DNA of 64,000 bases from Monarcha castaneiventris obscurior. Taxonomy: Eukaryota; Chordata; Aves; Passeriformes; Monarchidae. Below, in pieces: positions 24,080-36,012 of this stretch. The DNA is taken from positions 11,066,001 to 11,130,000 of the forward strand of contig JAMPIT010000890.1 of NCBI GenBank assembly GCA_026261815.1, read 5' to 3'. The translations under genes and the position numbers were made by a program. The notes beneath the pieces are model-generated. The model was not told where the DNA came from. It was given only the letters and a program-made list of their open reading frames with translations, and made no database searches. Each line of letters opens with the position of its first letter. Position 1 is the first letter of the stretch.

Positions 24080-24640
24080 GACTAATGGTGGGCGGGGAAT
24101 GAGAGATTTAATAATTATGCAGTAAAATGTCAGATGATATTCATTAGGGGTAAAACCAAAGTGATGCAAGTGGAAAAAAGCAGTCCTATGTTATCATCCA
24201 AAATGAGAGGATTTGAGCAGGCTATTAGTGCTGAGGAGTAAGATTGTGCAGTTCCATGATAACATCAACTTGTTGCTAGGCAGCAGATCAAAAAGCTAAT
24301 GAAATACTAGGAATTATTAGAAAAGGAATAGAGAACAAAACAGGACATAATTATGGCAATGCATAAATTACATGGCTCACCCAAAAGTTGAGTATCATGT
24401 GCAATTCTTCTGCTGTCATCTCAAAATAGTTACATTAGAGCTGGAAAATGTTGAGGGGAGAGCAGTGTATGTGGTGGAGTTGGTTCTCTATAGGGCCCAA
24501 TTAACCAGACTGGAGCTCTTCAAGAAAGAAATTCTGGGAATGAGTAAATCACTCGAAGTGCATAGACAGCAGGTAGGATGGAGAATAAAATGAATTAGGG
24601 ACTGTCAGTTGAACCTTGCAGAAGCCAGGCTCAAAGCAAG
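24080..24640 (+). mobile_element. Ancient CR1/L3-like LINE copy, strongly diverged
   Basis: Several segments in order match the old CR1/L3-type consensus that I remember from amniote genomes. They are 'gtgatgcaagtggaaaaaag', then 'gcagatcaaaaagctaatg' with 'aggaattattagaaaaggaa', 'tagagaacaaaacaggacat', and the 'gagtatcatgtgcaattctt ... tctcaaaatagttacattag' stretch followed by 'agctggaaaatgttgagggg'. The copy is much more decayed than the two other CR1 pieces, indicating an older insertion. Both ends are approximate, and related sequence may continue to about 24790. An open frame at 24372-24593 falls inside it and is a LINE relic. Confidence 0.75.
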
Positions 24641-25453
24641 CTAGGAGAAGCATTCCTTCATGCACTGGGTTGGAAAGACCCTCAGGGTGTAAAAGGCTGA
24701 TGGTGCCTGGGGCAGGCTGGATGCATGCTTGGAGAAGAGATACCCTACATGCTGATTGGTGGAAAAGCAAGTGATCAGAAAATAGAGTATGAATGCAGAG
24801 AGAAGTATTGTTTATGCTTGATATTTTTTTCTTTGTTGTTGTATGTAACTTGTGGTCACTCGTAGAGTTAAAATACAGGAAGATGCTGAAATGATAAACT
24901 GAATGTCCCAGTTCTCCAACATAAAAAGAGTTTGTGATAGAAATTAATATCATATTATTTCAGATAAATCCTAAAAGCTGTTATCTAATACACTTATATT
25001 TAAATTCTCTGATTTTTCATTATAGGGATAAGCAAATTTTTCCAAGTCTCTGGTAGTCATGTGAATTTTCAGAAGTTATTTTAATATCAAAACATAGTAT
25101 CATAAGCCTATAAAAATGTCCCACTCAAAAATATTCCACCTAAGCAAATGCATGTCTTGGCTGTAGAATTTTTACCCTTTGTAAGACGGCTTACTTCTCA
25201 ATAGAACTAAAGTACTTTAAAATCTGTCAGGAAAAAAATGAGATTTCTCAGTTACACCAAAAGCTCCTTTATTGATATATGTATAGGAACTGTAAAACTG
25301 TTAATTGGAGAAATCATTCGTTGGGTGTTAGTTCAATATTGGCAGCTTGATAACTGTGATTCCATAACACTAATATTCAAAAGACTTTTATAGAAGAAGG
25401 TGTTCTATAAAAGCAAAACTTTTGTTTATTAAGACTTTTTTTCCATTATACAG

Positions 25454-25650
25454 ATAGCCATTTGGAAGAATTTCCTACCCTGCTTCACTGTGCAGCCAGA
25501 TTTGGCTTGAAGAGCCTTGCAGCATTTCTACTCAGTTTTCCAGAGGCCATGCGGGCTTGCAAAATAACCAATAAATATGGAGATGATGCAGAAAGTATCG
25601 CAAAGAAGCACGGGCACAAGGAGCTAAGAAAATTAATCAAAGAATTGTCA
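25454..25650 (+). CDS. BANK1: BANK1 coding exon, ankyrin repeat region, probably exon 7
   Basis: The exon encodes 65 codons plus two bases completing a split Asn codon. It contains FPTLLHCAARFGLKSLAAFL, an ankyrin helix pair of the TLLHxAAxxGLxxL type, and then ESIAKKHGHKELRKLIKEL, a second ankyrin-like unit. It aligns closely with human BANK1 LPTLLHCAAKFGLKNLA and IAERHGHKELKKIF (recalled). LHCAA and HGHKEL favour BANK1 over PIK3AP1, which has LHFAAKYGLKNL and KHGFRDL. The acceptor AG is at 25452-25453 and the donor TCA|GTAAGT at 25651, leaving phase 0. The ankyrin region lies between the DBB domain and the tyrosine-rich C-terminal half, which is not in this window. Confidence 0.97.
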
Positions 25651-28388
25651 GTAAGTCCCTATGCTTTCTATATGCCATCTACAGCTGGGGGGCTATGATG
25701 ATGTGCTACTGAGATCCCATACTATCACTTCTCGTAAAGACTAATATGTTGTAGTCCTTCTGTCTGAAAATATTGTTGTACTCCATTCTCAGAAGGAGGG
25801 GTCAAAATGGGGTACAGCCACTTTCTTTGTGCACTGTCATAGTGGAGATCAGAAGCTTTGCACTGCTTGAATTTTAGGCATGTAATGGAAGGAACAGTGA
25901 GCCAGAAGTACCTTACGTGGCCTGGTTAGATTGGTGCTTTCAGCACCCTAACAATGGTTATATTGTAAGTAGTCTAGACCAGCTGTCTAGAGTAGGAGAT
26001 AAAGACTTCTTTAAAGGTCACTTTAAAAGGGACTATGAGTTCTCTTAGCATTGCCATTCTTCACCATTCAAAAAAGAGTTGTTTCCCTGCCTTGGCTGTT
26101 CATGCCTCTGTGAAGGAAGGGTAAATTTTATCACCCTTAGATGGAGTAAATCTTTCTTCAGCTTCAGGAGGGGTTTGGGGCAATAGTTGCCTTTCCACAT
26201 GAAAGGTAGTAGTAAAATAAGGGTCTTTGCATAGTTCTACCATACAAATTATTGCAAATAAAACCTAACAAAATTGCAGTAAAGAAGCTATGTAGTATAG
26301 TGACATTTGAGAGCTTTAACCTATTTTAACTCTTTTTGTGCCAACTGTAATATGTGCAGATATGAGAATTCTACTGTTTCTTATACTGCAGTTGAGATCA
26401 AATTTAACTGAAGAAAATATGATCCTCTTTACCATCCAGCATAAAGCTGTCCACAAAACCGTGCTGTCTTCCTGGATCACCGTGTTAGTAATTTCACACT
26501 TAACAATTTCTAACTGCTGTAATTGTCTCACAGTCATCCTTACACTGGTCAGAAATCTCCTGCCAGTAGCAGTCTGATGAGTAAGGTCAGGCTTTTCAGT
26601 TCTTGGAGTTCACCAGTTTGTCTTGAAGAGAATGGAACTGTATTCCTTAACCTCCCTGCCTGTGTATCTGTCTAGGTTCTGTCTTTGTATGGTCAGGAAC
26701 TCCCAGTAAAGCTGTGTCTAAAGGATTGGTAAGATCAGGCAGACTATGAATAAGGTGATACCTAAGTCTTGGTGACATACCTTGGTTTCTTTTCTAAGAT
26801 GGTCATATGAGCTGAAGGGTTGAAACATGGATGAAAAACCATTTTGGAAACGTCGTTCTGTTGATAACTTTTCATGTTTAATGACAATGATTAGTTCCAT
26901 AGGATGTTTATTTTTTACACTAGTGTTGTAGAAACTCAACTTCTGATGTGTCTTTGTTGTGCATTCCACATGGAACTGGAAGCTTTGGAAAATGGGTAGT
27001 TTTGTTTTTGTCCTAATGCACTCATGTGGTTTGGGGCTTCTGCAAGGGGAGACAAGCAAGCATGGTACAGACTCAACTGATACACAGAGAGTTATATTGC
27101 ATTTCTACAGTCTTTTCACATTTTAATAGACTTCATCAGTGATGGAAGGCAGTGCTTGTGAGGGTGATCTGTTTCAGTCTAAAAAGCCTGTAAAGTGTGT
27201 GCATACCTCTGGTAAGCTTTTCTGTATTAGTAAGATTATTAATTTCCTAATGAAGTTTAAGTATAAATTTGTCAGTCTAAAATATGTATTTAAAAGGGCA
27301 ACTGAGCTCTACAATGTAATTTTTCATTAAAACACTTCTCTCATGGTACATACCTGCTATTGTTTGCATGTAAACAGTTAACAATAATTTTTCTGTGCTA
27401 TCCCAAGTGTAAATACTTACACCAGCACTGAAGTAAAAACTACTCTATGGACACTGTAAATGTGTGTAGTGTAGATAGGATGTGCAGTTGCACTACCTGT
27501 TTTCAGTTGATTCAAATGGTGTGGCTTAGTAATGCAACACAAGTAAAACTCTGAGCATGCTTCAAATCTGCCAAATGTGTAATATTATATTATAGAAATG
27601 TTACCTCCAACCACTGGAAGAAAAATGGCTTATTTGTGTCCCCTGTAATAGTGCACTTAAGCACAAAAACACTTACTGTACCTCTGTAATTGATGGGAAT
27701 GTGGAAAAGAAATATTTGCATGGCTATGAGCCAAGAAGAATTTAGTTTAACCATGTTCCTGGAACTTCCCATTACATCTGTAGTATTGAAATTGCTTATT
27801 TATTACAATAGAAGTACTTTTTCATTTGGCATACCTCTCACTGTTTTAAAAGTGTTACTTGTGTTTGGCTATTCCTTTTAGGAGAAGCCCCAAAATGCAC
27901 ACTGTAATTCATTGCCTCTATCCTAAAGAGCAATAGGATTCCAGAAAACTGAATGCATTAAAAAATACATTCAATTTGTCCGAAATCCTGCAAAGTGTCT
28001 TTCATTTGCTGGAGAAAGACCAAAAAAACCCAGAAGTGTCCATTTGGGCTGGAGAATTCTTAGGGGATTAAGAATTCCCTGAGATGATTAGAGAGAGAGC
28101 ATCAAAAGATGAAGCGGTACCAACTCAGCTCTTTCTGCCTTGAGGCCCAGGGGGCTGTGCAGCCCTTTGTGGTGTCCTCTGGGCAGATCAATGCTCTGGT
28201 CTTTTAGTTGCTGCTGCTCTGCCAGTGTGGCTCTCCAGCTTCCCTGTCCAGCAGGCTTAGAGGAAAGGTGCTCAGGGCTCTGTTGGCAAAGGTGAGCCAT
28301 AGGAGCTGGCTGGCTTGCACACTTGGTCATCTGAATGACCCAAGTTCCCTGTCCTTGTTTAAAGGGAACACCTCTTTCCTGAAGCTGG

Positions 28389-28407
28389 ACACTGACAGTG
28401 TCAGTGT
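28389..28407. repeat. Perfect 19-base palindrome
   Basis: ACACTGACA and TGTCAGTGT are perfect arms around a single G. A second near-perfect hairpin (one-base bulge, arms acttggtcat and atgacccaagt) lies 45 bases upstream at 28321-28345. Both sit in a GC-richer block of the intron. Confidence 0.75.
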
Positions 28408-30560
28408 GGGTAGTGTTACAGCCACAGAAGTCAGATCTGGAGTGCCTGGTGGGAATGCTGGGAGCTGATCTCCTGATGTGTGAAAGCAAAGCACAAGGGA
28501 AGGATCTCACATCATGAGGTGTGCTCCTCAGCCACATGAGTGTGGAGGGAAGAGATTTTTCTGCTTTTAATACCAGTGTTAAGTGCAGGGTCATTAAATG
28601 CTAAAACCTCCCACCCATTAGGATCCTGTATATGTCTGTGCTTCCACCAGTGGTAGTGTCTGCCTTCTCTCTCAGAAATCCTGCATTTCAAATGCTCCTT
28701 GAAAATGTCTTATCTGGTGAGGGAACACTGCAATAATTGAATGACTTGCATTAAAGGTACCAAATTGGTGAAACTGTGTCTAAAAGAGTCTTTAGTGAGG
28801 ATTATAACGAAACTCAGTTTTAAATATGCCAGCAGTTTATTAAGCAAATTGTATTTTTTGAATTTTAGCACAAAGCCATCTCAGTGGGCATTCCTTTCTA
28901 ATTTCTGCATGTCTCATTATAGTTTAGATGAAGTAATTCCTTCTTCTGTAGCATAAAAGGGGGACATCACTTAACATTCTGCAATAATATCCTGGATTGT
29001 TAGTCTTTTGATTTTTATTCCTCTATACCTTAAAATATTTGAATGTTTCCCACAATTGCTTTCAGGCTGAATTGCTTGAATCAAGTGTGTCAATTTAAAA
29101 CTAGTAAGAGACATTTGGTGGGAATAATGGCAGGAGTCCTTGTCTCAGTGTTGAGCCTTTTGAGGCTCAGTTGTTCCAGCTGAGGCTCAAATGCCAGTAA
29201 GAAATGCTTTCCATTAGCCTCAGGTCAAAACATACCTGCAGTCAGCTGCTACGGTACCTGTGACAGGTAGTACCCTGCTAAGTGACTGTAGTTTTCTGGG
29301 ATATCAGGACTCTATTTCAGATGTTTGCCTTCTGCATATGCTCTGTCTCTGAAAGCTGCTTTGACATGAACTTGTTCTTCTGGCCACCAGCTGTGGCTTT
29401 CTAAGTCTAGGTAAAAATTCTACCTCTGGATTATAAAGAAATCACTTAAATTATGTTCTTACCCAGCACACAAAGGAAGAATTTTAAAAATAATACTTAG
29501 AAATGTTCTCTCATCTAGGTGAGTAATGAGGGGAGTATGTTCAATTTGTGACCTGACCATTTAAAATTGGAGGTCACACTGGTAGCCAGTTTAGGCATTT
29601 GTGCTTTGGCATGGGCGTAATTCTTTGTTCCAGCACTTTGGGTTTCTAATTTATTCCTTCTTTTAATAAGAACTGTGTAGCTGAATGTGTCACAGTCAGG
29701 AAGATTACTGTGTACCACTGTAGTATACATCACAGGTTCTAAAAAACCACAATTCAGAAAGTGTTTTATTGGTTGGTTAATGCAGATACTTTCTGATTGC
29801 GGACTTTGGCCTTTAAAGCAGATTCCTAGGGGTGGCATAAATGATATTTAAACACAAAAATTGAAACGTCATTTCATGTTGTCACCACGCAGTTGAGACA
29901 GCACAAATTAATTTTTATTTTTAAAATACCTTCTGACATTTCAGAATTGGTTACCAGAAGTGTAAGGCAGAAAATGCAGGGTAATTGAACTTTTTTTAAC
30001 CTTCCCTATAGCCAGGACTGTAACAGTCTGCCGCAGAACAGAAGACTGATAGAAGAATCTCCTTCCTCTGCCACTAGCAAAACTCTGTCTGGATTTCTTG
30101 TTTAACGTAATTTTCTGTCTGCCTGCTTGAGGCATCCCTTAGGCAGCTGTTGAAAATATAATAGGTATTTAATTCTGTACATATTGGTGGAAATTCCTTT
30201 AGAATGGCATAGACTGAGATTGCCCTGCATGGCTGTTCAGAAGAAGCTTCTTTTCTTTCCAGATTGGAGAGTTACAGCAATTCTTTATAACCATTTTGAG
30301 GTGCATCCTGCAAAGTCTAGATCCTCAGTTACTGAGTTCACTGCTCTTAGAAGTCCCCTCAGTAGCAGAAAGAAGCACGATCTTACAGCTGATCATAATT
30401 TTCACTCAGAGCCTGTTTTATGGAAGATACATGTTTTAGATAGCGGGGGAGGGAAGAAAGAAATTTTTCTTCCTGAAACGCCAAGCTGTATTTCTATAAA
30501 TCATAGCAAACTTAAAGGATGGGCAGAAATGTAGGTTGAGAAGTAATTCATCACTGTACA

Positions 30561-30602
30561 CCTCTCCTTTCATCTTTCATCTCTTTCACCTTTCATCTCT
30601 TA
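30561..30602. repeat. Short imperfect (ctttcatct) tandem tract
   Basis: Units such as tttcatc, tttcatctc and tttcacc follow each other in a purely pyrimidine-plus-A tract. It is a minor simple repeat. Confidence 0.6.
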
Positions 30603-31640
30603 CTTCGAAGTCCATGGTTGAACCAGAATACAGAATCTCTTGAAGTATCTTCAACTTTATGAAACAGAAAACAGTCTACAAAAACAAGCTATTAATGACA
30701 GGAAATCTTTAGGTTGCAGGAATGCCTTCAACAAGGATTCTCATCATTTGCTAGGGAGTTACAGAAGCTCATCAGGAATTGGCATTTTCTGAACACAAAA
30801 ATATTATGCTTCCATTTATGTTTAGCTTTGTGTTTCTGTAAAATGCTATATAATGTGGCAGAGCTCTTCAGCAAGAAACAGATTTTTACATCTGGTTGCA
30901 ATATCTTCCTGAGTTATTAATTTTCTGCTGGGAAAGGATTACATGTAGAAAGATGAGGAATCTTAAATGAATCTGATTGCTGTCAATATTTCTCTAATTA
31001 CTTTAAATGCTACTGCAGTATTGCACTGGCCCATAGCTCATTACTTGCACATATCTAGTAGAGTATGTGACAGAGAAGAGGATTAGTCTGGTTTCTGAAA
31101 TTCCTTCTAATCCACCAGTGAGTCCTTGGTGAAGCCTGCTGGGATTTAATTCTTGTCACAATATTTTAGTGCTCAGAAATGTCAATTACATGCATTCTTT
31201 GGTACACTGGAAGTTACCTAGCTGAAATGAATAAGTGACTGACTGTATTCTTTGATACTCTTTAGTGACTGGATATTAACAAACCAAATTCTTGAAGAGA
31301 GGCTTCCTATTATCAGGTCTTGGTGTTTTATGTTTAAGATTTGGTTTGGGGAATTAATTTTACTAGGTGACAAGATTTCCCTCCTTTCTTTTTCGTGTGT
31401 TCTCAGAGGGATGTGCTTCCTGTAATAATAACTTGCTAGCATATACTGCCTTTTGAGGTCAGGCAATTTATGCTTTAGTGAAGAGATAAGATACAGACTG
31501 AGTGCAGAAAATTTTGGCTTCAAGGAGGAAAGGCTAGATTTTTCATTTTTAAAAAAACAGCCATTACGCTAAATACATTTTTTAAGTTTCTGTGTTGACA
31601 TTTATTCAGGCTAGAACCTTGCACTTTAACTGTGATTACA

Positions 31641-31664
31641 TCAATAAGTATGTCAATAAGTATG
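31641..31664. repeat. Perfect 12-bp tandem duplication
   Basis: The unit tcaataagtatg occurs twice head to tail with no mismatch, suggesting a recent slippage event. Confidence 0.85.
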
Positions 31665-34600
31665 CAATTGAGTGCAACTTGCTTGCAAAAAGAATGATAA
31701 GTGGAACTGCAGATTTGGAAACCTTACTTTTGTATAAGATGCCTATTGAAATTTGTGTGTAACTTAGCAGGAATGACAATTTTTTTTCCAAAGAATTGTC
31801 TGGTATTTTGTCTCATCTTTTGGTAGTCTGTAACTGTAGCAGTGACACAGTGGAAGTCAGTTATTTGCAATTCCCTATTTCTAACAGCTTTTACAGTTTT
31901 TAATGGAAACTTGAATACTGATGCAATTTCATGCAAAATGCTTGTGAATTAGAAGTAGGGAAAATGAAAAAGGATTCTATGATGATACCTCTGTTCCAAA
32001 AAGTATTTAGGATTGTAAATGCTAAAATACGGATTTTCACTGTTTTTTCTGACTGTTTGTTGACAGGGTAACATCAGCAAGGATAGGCTAAGGGACCATT
32101 TTGGAAGGCAGGATGGGGAATGTCCCATTTTTCAGAAGTACTGTATAGGCTTTAAAGAACCATTCTTATCATTTACCTGCATTATTAAGCTCTGAATTTG
32201 TTTGAACATTTGAAAAACATTTGGCTAAGCTGTTTATGTTAATGAAAAATGGAAATGCAATACTTCATAGGACAGAGAGAAAATAAGTGACCATGTTATG
32301 TTGTTGTGGAAATCAATGGCGTGCCTATGTCAAATCTGGCCTCTGCATCTATGAATAAGTGTGGAAATGACAAGTTGAGGTAGATAAAGACTCTGCAATA
32401 GCTTGAGGACATGTTAGAAGACATATGGTAATGATATGTAGAATAATATCTGTTTTCAAAGAAAATGAGCTGCTTCTGCTTAACCTCTGTCATGGAAAGT
32501 GAACAAATTGGACATGAAATACTGTTGTGTTTAAGGTGTCATTTTTCTATTCAGCTTGTTAAGAAACTGCTGAAGCTAGAAGCATAGGAAATTTGCGAAA
32601 GGCTAGAGATTTTTGTGGGTGTTGAGAACTTTTAGTCGCTATGTAGAGTGTGTTTTCATCATGAGGGCATGAGTCCTCTACCCAAGTTACAAACCAGTAG
32701 CATGAGGTTAAGCAAGAAATTTTCCCAAGGAGAGAATGCCCCATGTTTTTCCATTTTAACAAATGTTCCTTGCACCTTTCAGTCAACCTTCCTGCACTGA
32801 CGATATCAGTAATTGTATTATTAGGTGTGGAGGTCTTCTTCCTTAAATACAGACATCTCAGAAGCCCTTAAAATGCAAAGAAGAAAGTTAAATTACAGAA
32901 AATTGTCTGCTAGCTGGTTTATTGCAGAAGGAAGGATTGCTGAGGCATTCCAATGGAAAGTCTAGAAGCAAGTTTTAGGTCTTGCCTCTGTCAGCTGAAG
33001 CAATTTGAAGCTATATGTGTAGCTGTCAAGAAGCAGTTTTACCTTTACGTAGCATGTGCTGCCAGCCTGATTATCTGGAATATGCCCTTTGGCTGCCTAC
33101 CAGTGATCTGCAAGGAATCAAACATTGGCATATCTTACAAGTTGTTGAGCACAAAGAAAGATAGTGTATCAACAGTGCCTTTCTCCAGCCCCTCAGAAGA
33201 GAAAAAACCAGAATTTTAAAAAACAAAAATGAAAAAAGACCACCACGGAGAAAAAAACAATAATAAGGGGTTTTCAGCTTCATGGGAAAAATGAAGGAAA
33301 AGTAGGAGAGTTAAGGAACTGTTAAAATTATTGTGGTAAATATAATCTGTGAGCCAAAGCCACCTACATTTTGAGTGACACTGTGAGGTCTGAGGGAAGC
33401 ATTTTGATCTCAGAGCCCTAAGAAAAACTAGGTGGAGAAGCAAGAATTAATGAGTAAAGCTGGGTAAGAGGCTTGCTGAGTCCGTAGCAATCTGAAGTTT
33501 CAGTGCTCTGCACTGATCTAATAGTGACTTACCAGGCTTTCTACAGCTGTAATCTATTGCTTAATTAGAAAAATTGTCTTTGGGCTCTACATCAATAAAA
33601 TGACCATTAGGGAAAGGCATTTCTCAAAGCTACCAAGCCTATTATATGGAAACTACTTAAGAAAATGCATTTCTGCCCTGCATAGTGTTAGTTCTGTTTA
33701 ACACAGCCCTCCAAGGTCTCAATTTATAATTCTGTCTGAGGACCCTGCACAGAAGGCACACTCTTTATTTTGCCTTCGATTCTTCCTGCCCCCATATGTT
33801 TTACAATAAATGATTTAGTATTTCATTGCCAGAACTATAGGGTGTCTAGTAATAATCATTTTCATTTCTTCTGTGTGATGAGAGCTTAAAAATGTTTTTT
33901 GAGTTCCCACACTCTACCAAACTCAAAAGAACATGCAGCAGTTGACATACAGATGTCTGCTTTTGTGGGATAAAAGCCAATGTAGCTGCTAATAGATTGC
34001 TTTATAATACATGTTAAGTAACCACCACAATCACTGCAGCTGAAATTTATGCTGTCTATGTAGCAGACATGGGCAGACCTCCTCAACCCCATGAGCCACA
34101 TGCCAGAATCTGCATCTTCACACATCAGAGGTTTGGGAGTTATTCTTAGGCAGTTGTTAAAGGCTCCCCACAGCTCTTACTGTGAGTGTGAGGCACATAA
34201 CTGGATCTTAGCACTCTCTGCTGATGCCAACCTTCAGAGCCATGTTGGCTTGATTTTACTCACTCCTGAGGTTTCAGGTTATTTTGCTGCCCCTGTGTAT
34301 AGCCTTGGGACGTGACCTGGGAGCCATCCTTAAACTATTAGAGAACTGCTTAGGACCTGCTACCTGTGGCCTTCTGAATTCCAACTGAGTTCATCTGCTG
34401 TTAATAAATACAACTTTCTAAGAAGCCCAAGAATAAGAGTAGGCAGAGATGGCTCCTGCCATATGGAAGACACTAGCAAGTTCCCCTTGGGCTACTGAGG
34501 AAAACAGAAATCGGCATCTATGCTACTTATGGAAGTAATAAGAGTACGTGTGATTCCTAACTGGATCACTCAATCAAGCCTTCAAAGATCTTTCTTAATG

Positions 34601-35716
34601 AGATGTATTGTTTAAAAATGCTGCCAGTTGATAGCATTTACTGTCTTACATAAGTGGGTCAAAGGATTGAACAAAAGTTTCCATGGAGACTTTATATGAC
34701 TGCAAGGTGCTTTCCAAATTAATTAAAAGTCTTGTGTTGCAAGGAGAAGAGGTCTAAAGGTGACAGAATCTAGTACTGGTATATAGATTTGCAGTCAGTT
34801 CTGCCCGCTGTGTCCTGGAGACACCTGTCATCACTGACAACACAATCAGGGAAGTTTTAACTGTAAAAACTAGTGAATTTCCTAGAATTCTTTCTTCTCT
34901 TCATAACAGTTAAACAAGACAGGCCCAGGTGAAAGCCTGAGTTAATCATGCACATACAGAACAAGACAAAACCCCTTCTTCTGGAAAATCCAGAACACGT
35001 AATTTCAGAATTTTGGGAGCAATCATGATTAGTGAGAACTTTTCACATGATTTGTTCTAGATTATTAAAGAGTGGGATATTTATTTTTAACTTCTTTTTC
35101 TTTTGTGCATGTTAAATGCACCCACGTGATGCAGAGAGATTGTATTTCTTACAAGTTTTTTAGTAAATAAAATGACAAAGAAACAAGTTTGCATATACAG
35201 TACATTGGAACAGCATTGTGTTCATTATAATTCAGTCAACATTGAAATGTTAATTGACTATTCTTACTTGTTTAGATAGTAACTGTAGATTAATCCCCAG
35301 ATTTTTCTAATTGGAGGAAGCTTCATGTTAGATTGGTACACAAGTTATTGTAATGTATTATCAGTGTTACTGATTCTATTGGTACTACACCCCAAGCTCA
35401 TAACATGACAGTATATAGGATAGAAATATGGTTTAGAATGGCCTCTGAGTGAGTTGGAGAGTAAATATTTCCATGGTTATTGATGTCTTCAATTTTTGAT
35501 CTCAGCACTGAGAGGAGATACGTGTGGACATCCCTAAATCAAAATTGGTGTCAGTAGTGTGATTTAACAAAGTTTTCCTAGTCTTTGGCTCATAACATTT
35601 GCAATTCTGTTTTTAGTAAAGCCCTTTGTAATTTAAAGATGTTCTTCATTTTATTCTTTGAGTGTTGCTTTAGATGTAATATTCACATATCAGTGTAGCT
35701 TATATGTAAAAGTACA

Positions 35717-35786
35717 TGGTGATCTTTCATAGAGCTCAGATACACAAAACTTGGTGGTCTTTCATAGAGCTTAGATACATGAAACT
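35717..35786. repeat. 35-bp tandem duplication, imperfect
   Basis: Two adjacent copies of a unit containing 'ctttcatagagc' and 'agataca' differ at about four positions. The period is 35 bases. Confidence 0.85.
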
Positions 35787-35994
35787 TTACACATTAAAAT
35801 GTGATATTATTAATAACAACTAGAATTATCTCACATTACAAAAATCTGCCAGTATTTGTCATCCTGTACATCAATGGATAATTGCTGAACCTATACTAAA
35901 TTTTTATCCCAGCTCCTGCCTCTTCTAAGCATTGCATGCTTAGAGAATACTAATTTTTATAAGATTAAAGTTTGAAGTTGATTTGGTAAATACA

Positions 35995-36012
35995 CAGATT
36001 AGACAGATTAGA
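35995..36012. repeat. Perfect 9-bp tandem duplication
   Basis: The unit cagattaga is repeated twice without mismatch. Confidence 0.75.

Larger units (their letters stand above)
17487..25453 (+). other. BANK1: BANK1 intron (8.0 kb)
   Basis: A phase 1 intron with donor GTGAGT and acceptor 'ttccattatacag'. It contains a possible SINE remnant (about 18925-18980), an AT-rich simple repeat (21429-21475), a 10-bp-stem palindrome (22265-22290) and an old CR1-like copy (about 24080-24640). I see nothing else recognisable in it. Confidence 0.85.

Noticed and set aside
7375..25650. PIK3AP1 (BCAP) instead of BANK1
   Set aside because: The NPGEIF start, RIRTQ...WNKKV, VNVYC, VLTS and LHCAA...HGHKEL segments all agree better with BANK1. 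Only a few positions in the exon at 10054-10196 lean towards PIK3AP1.
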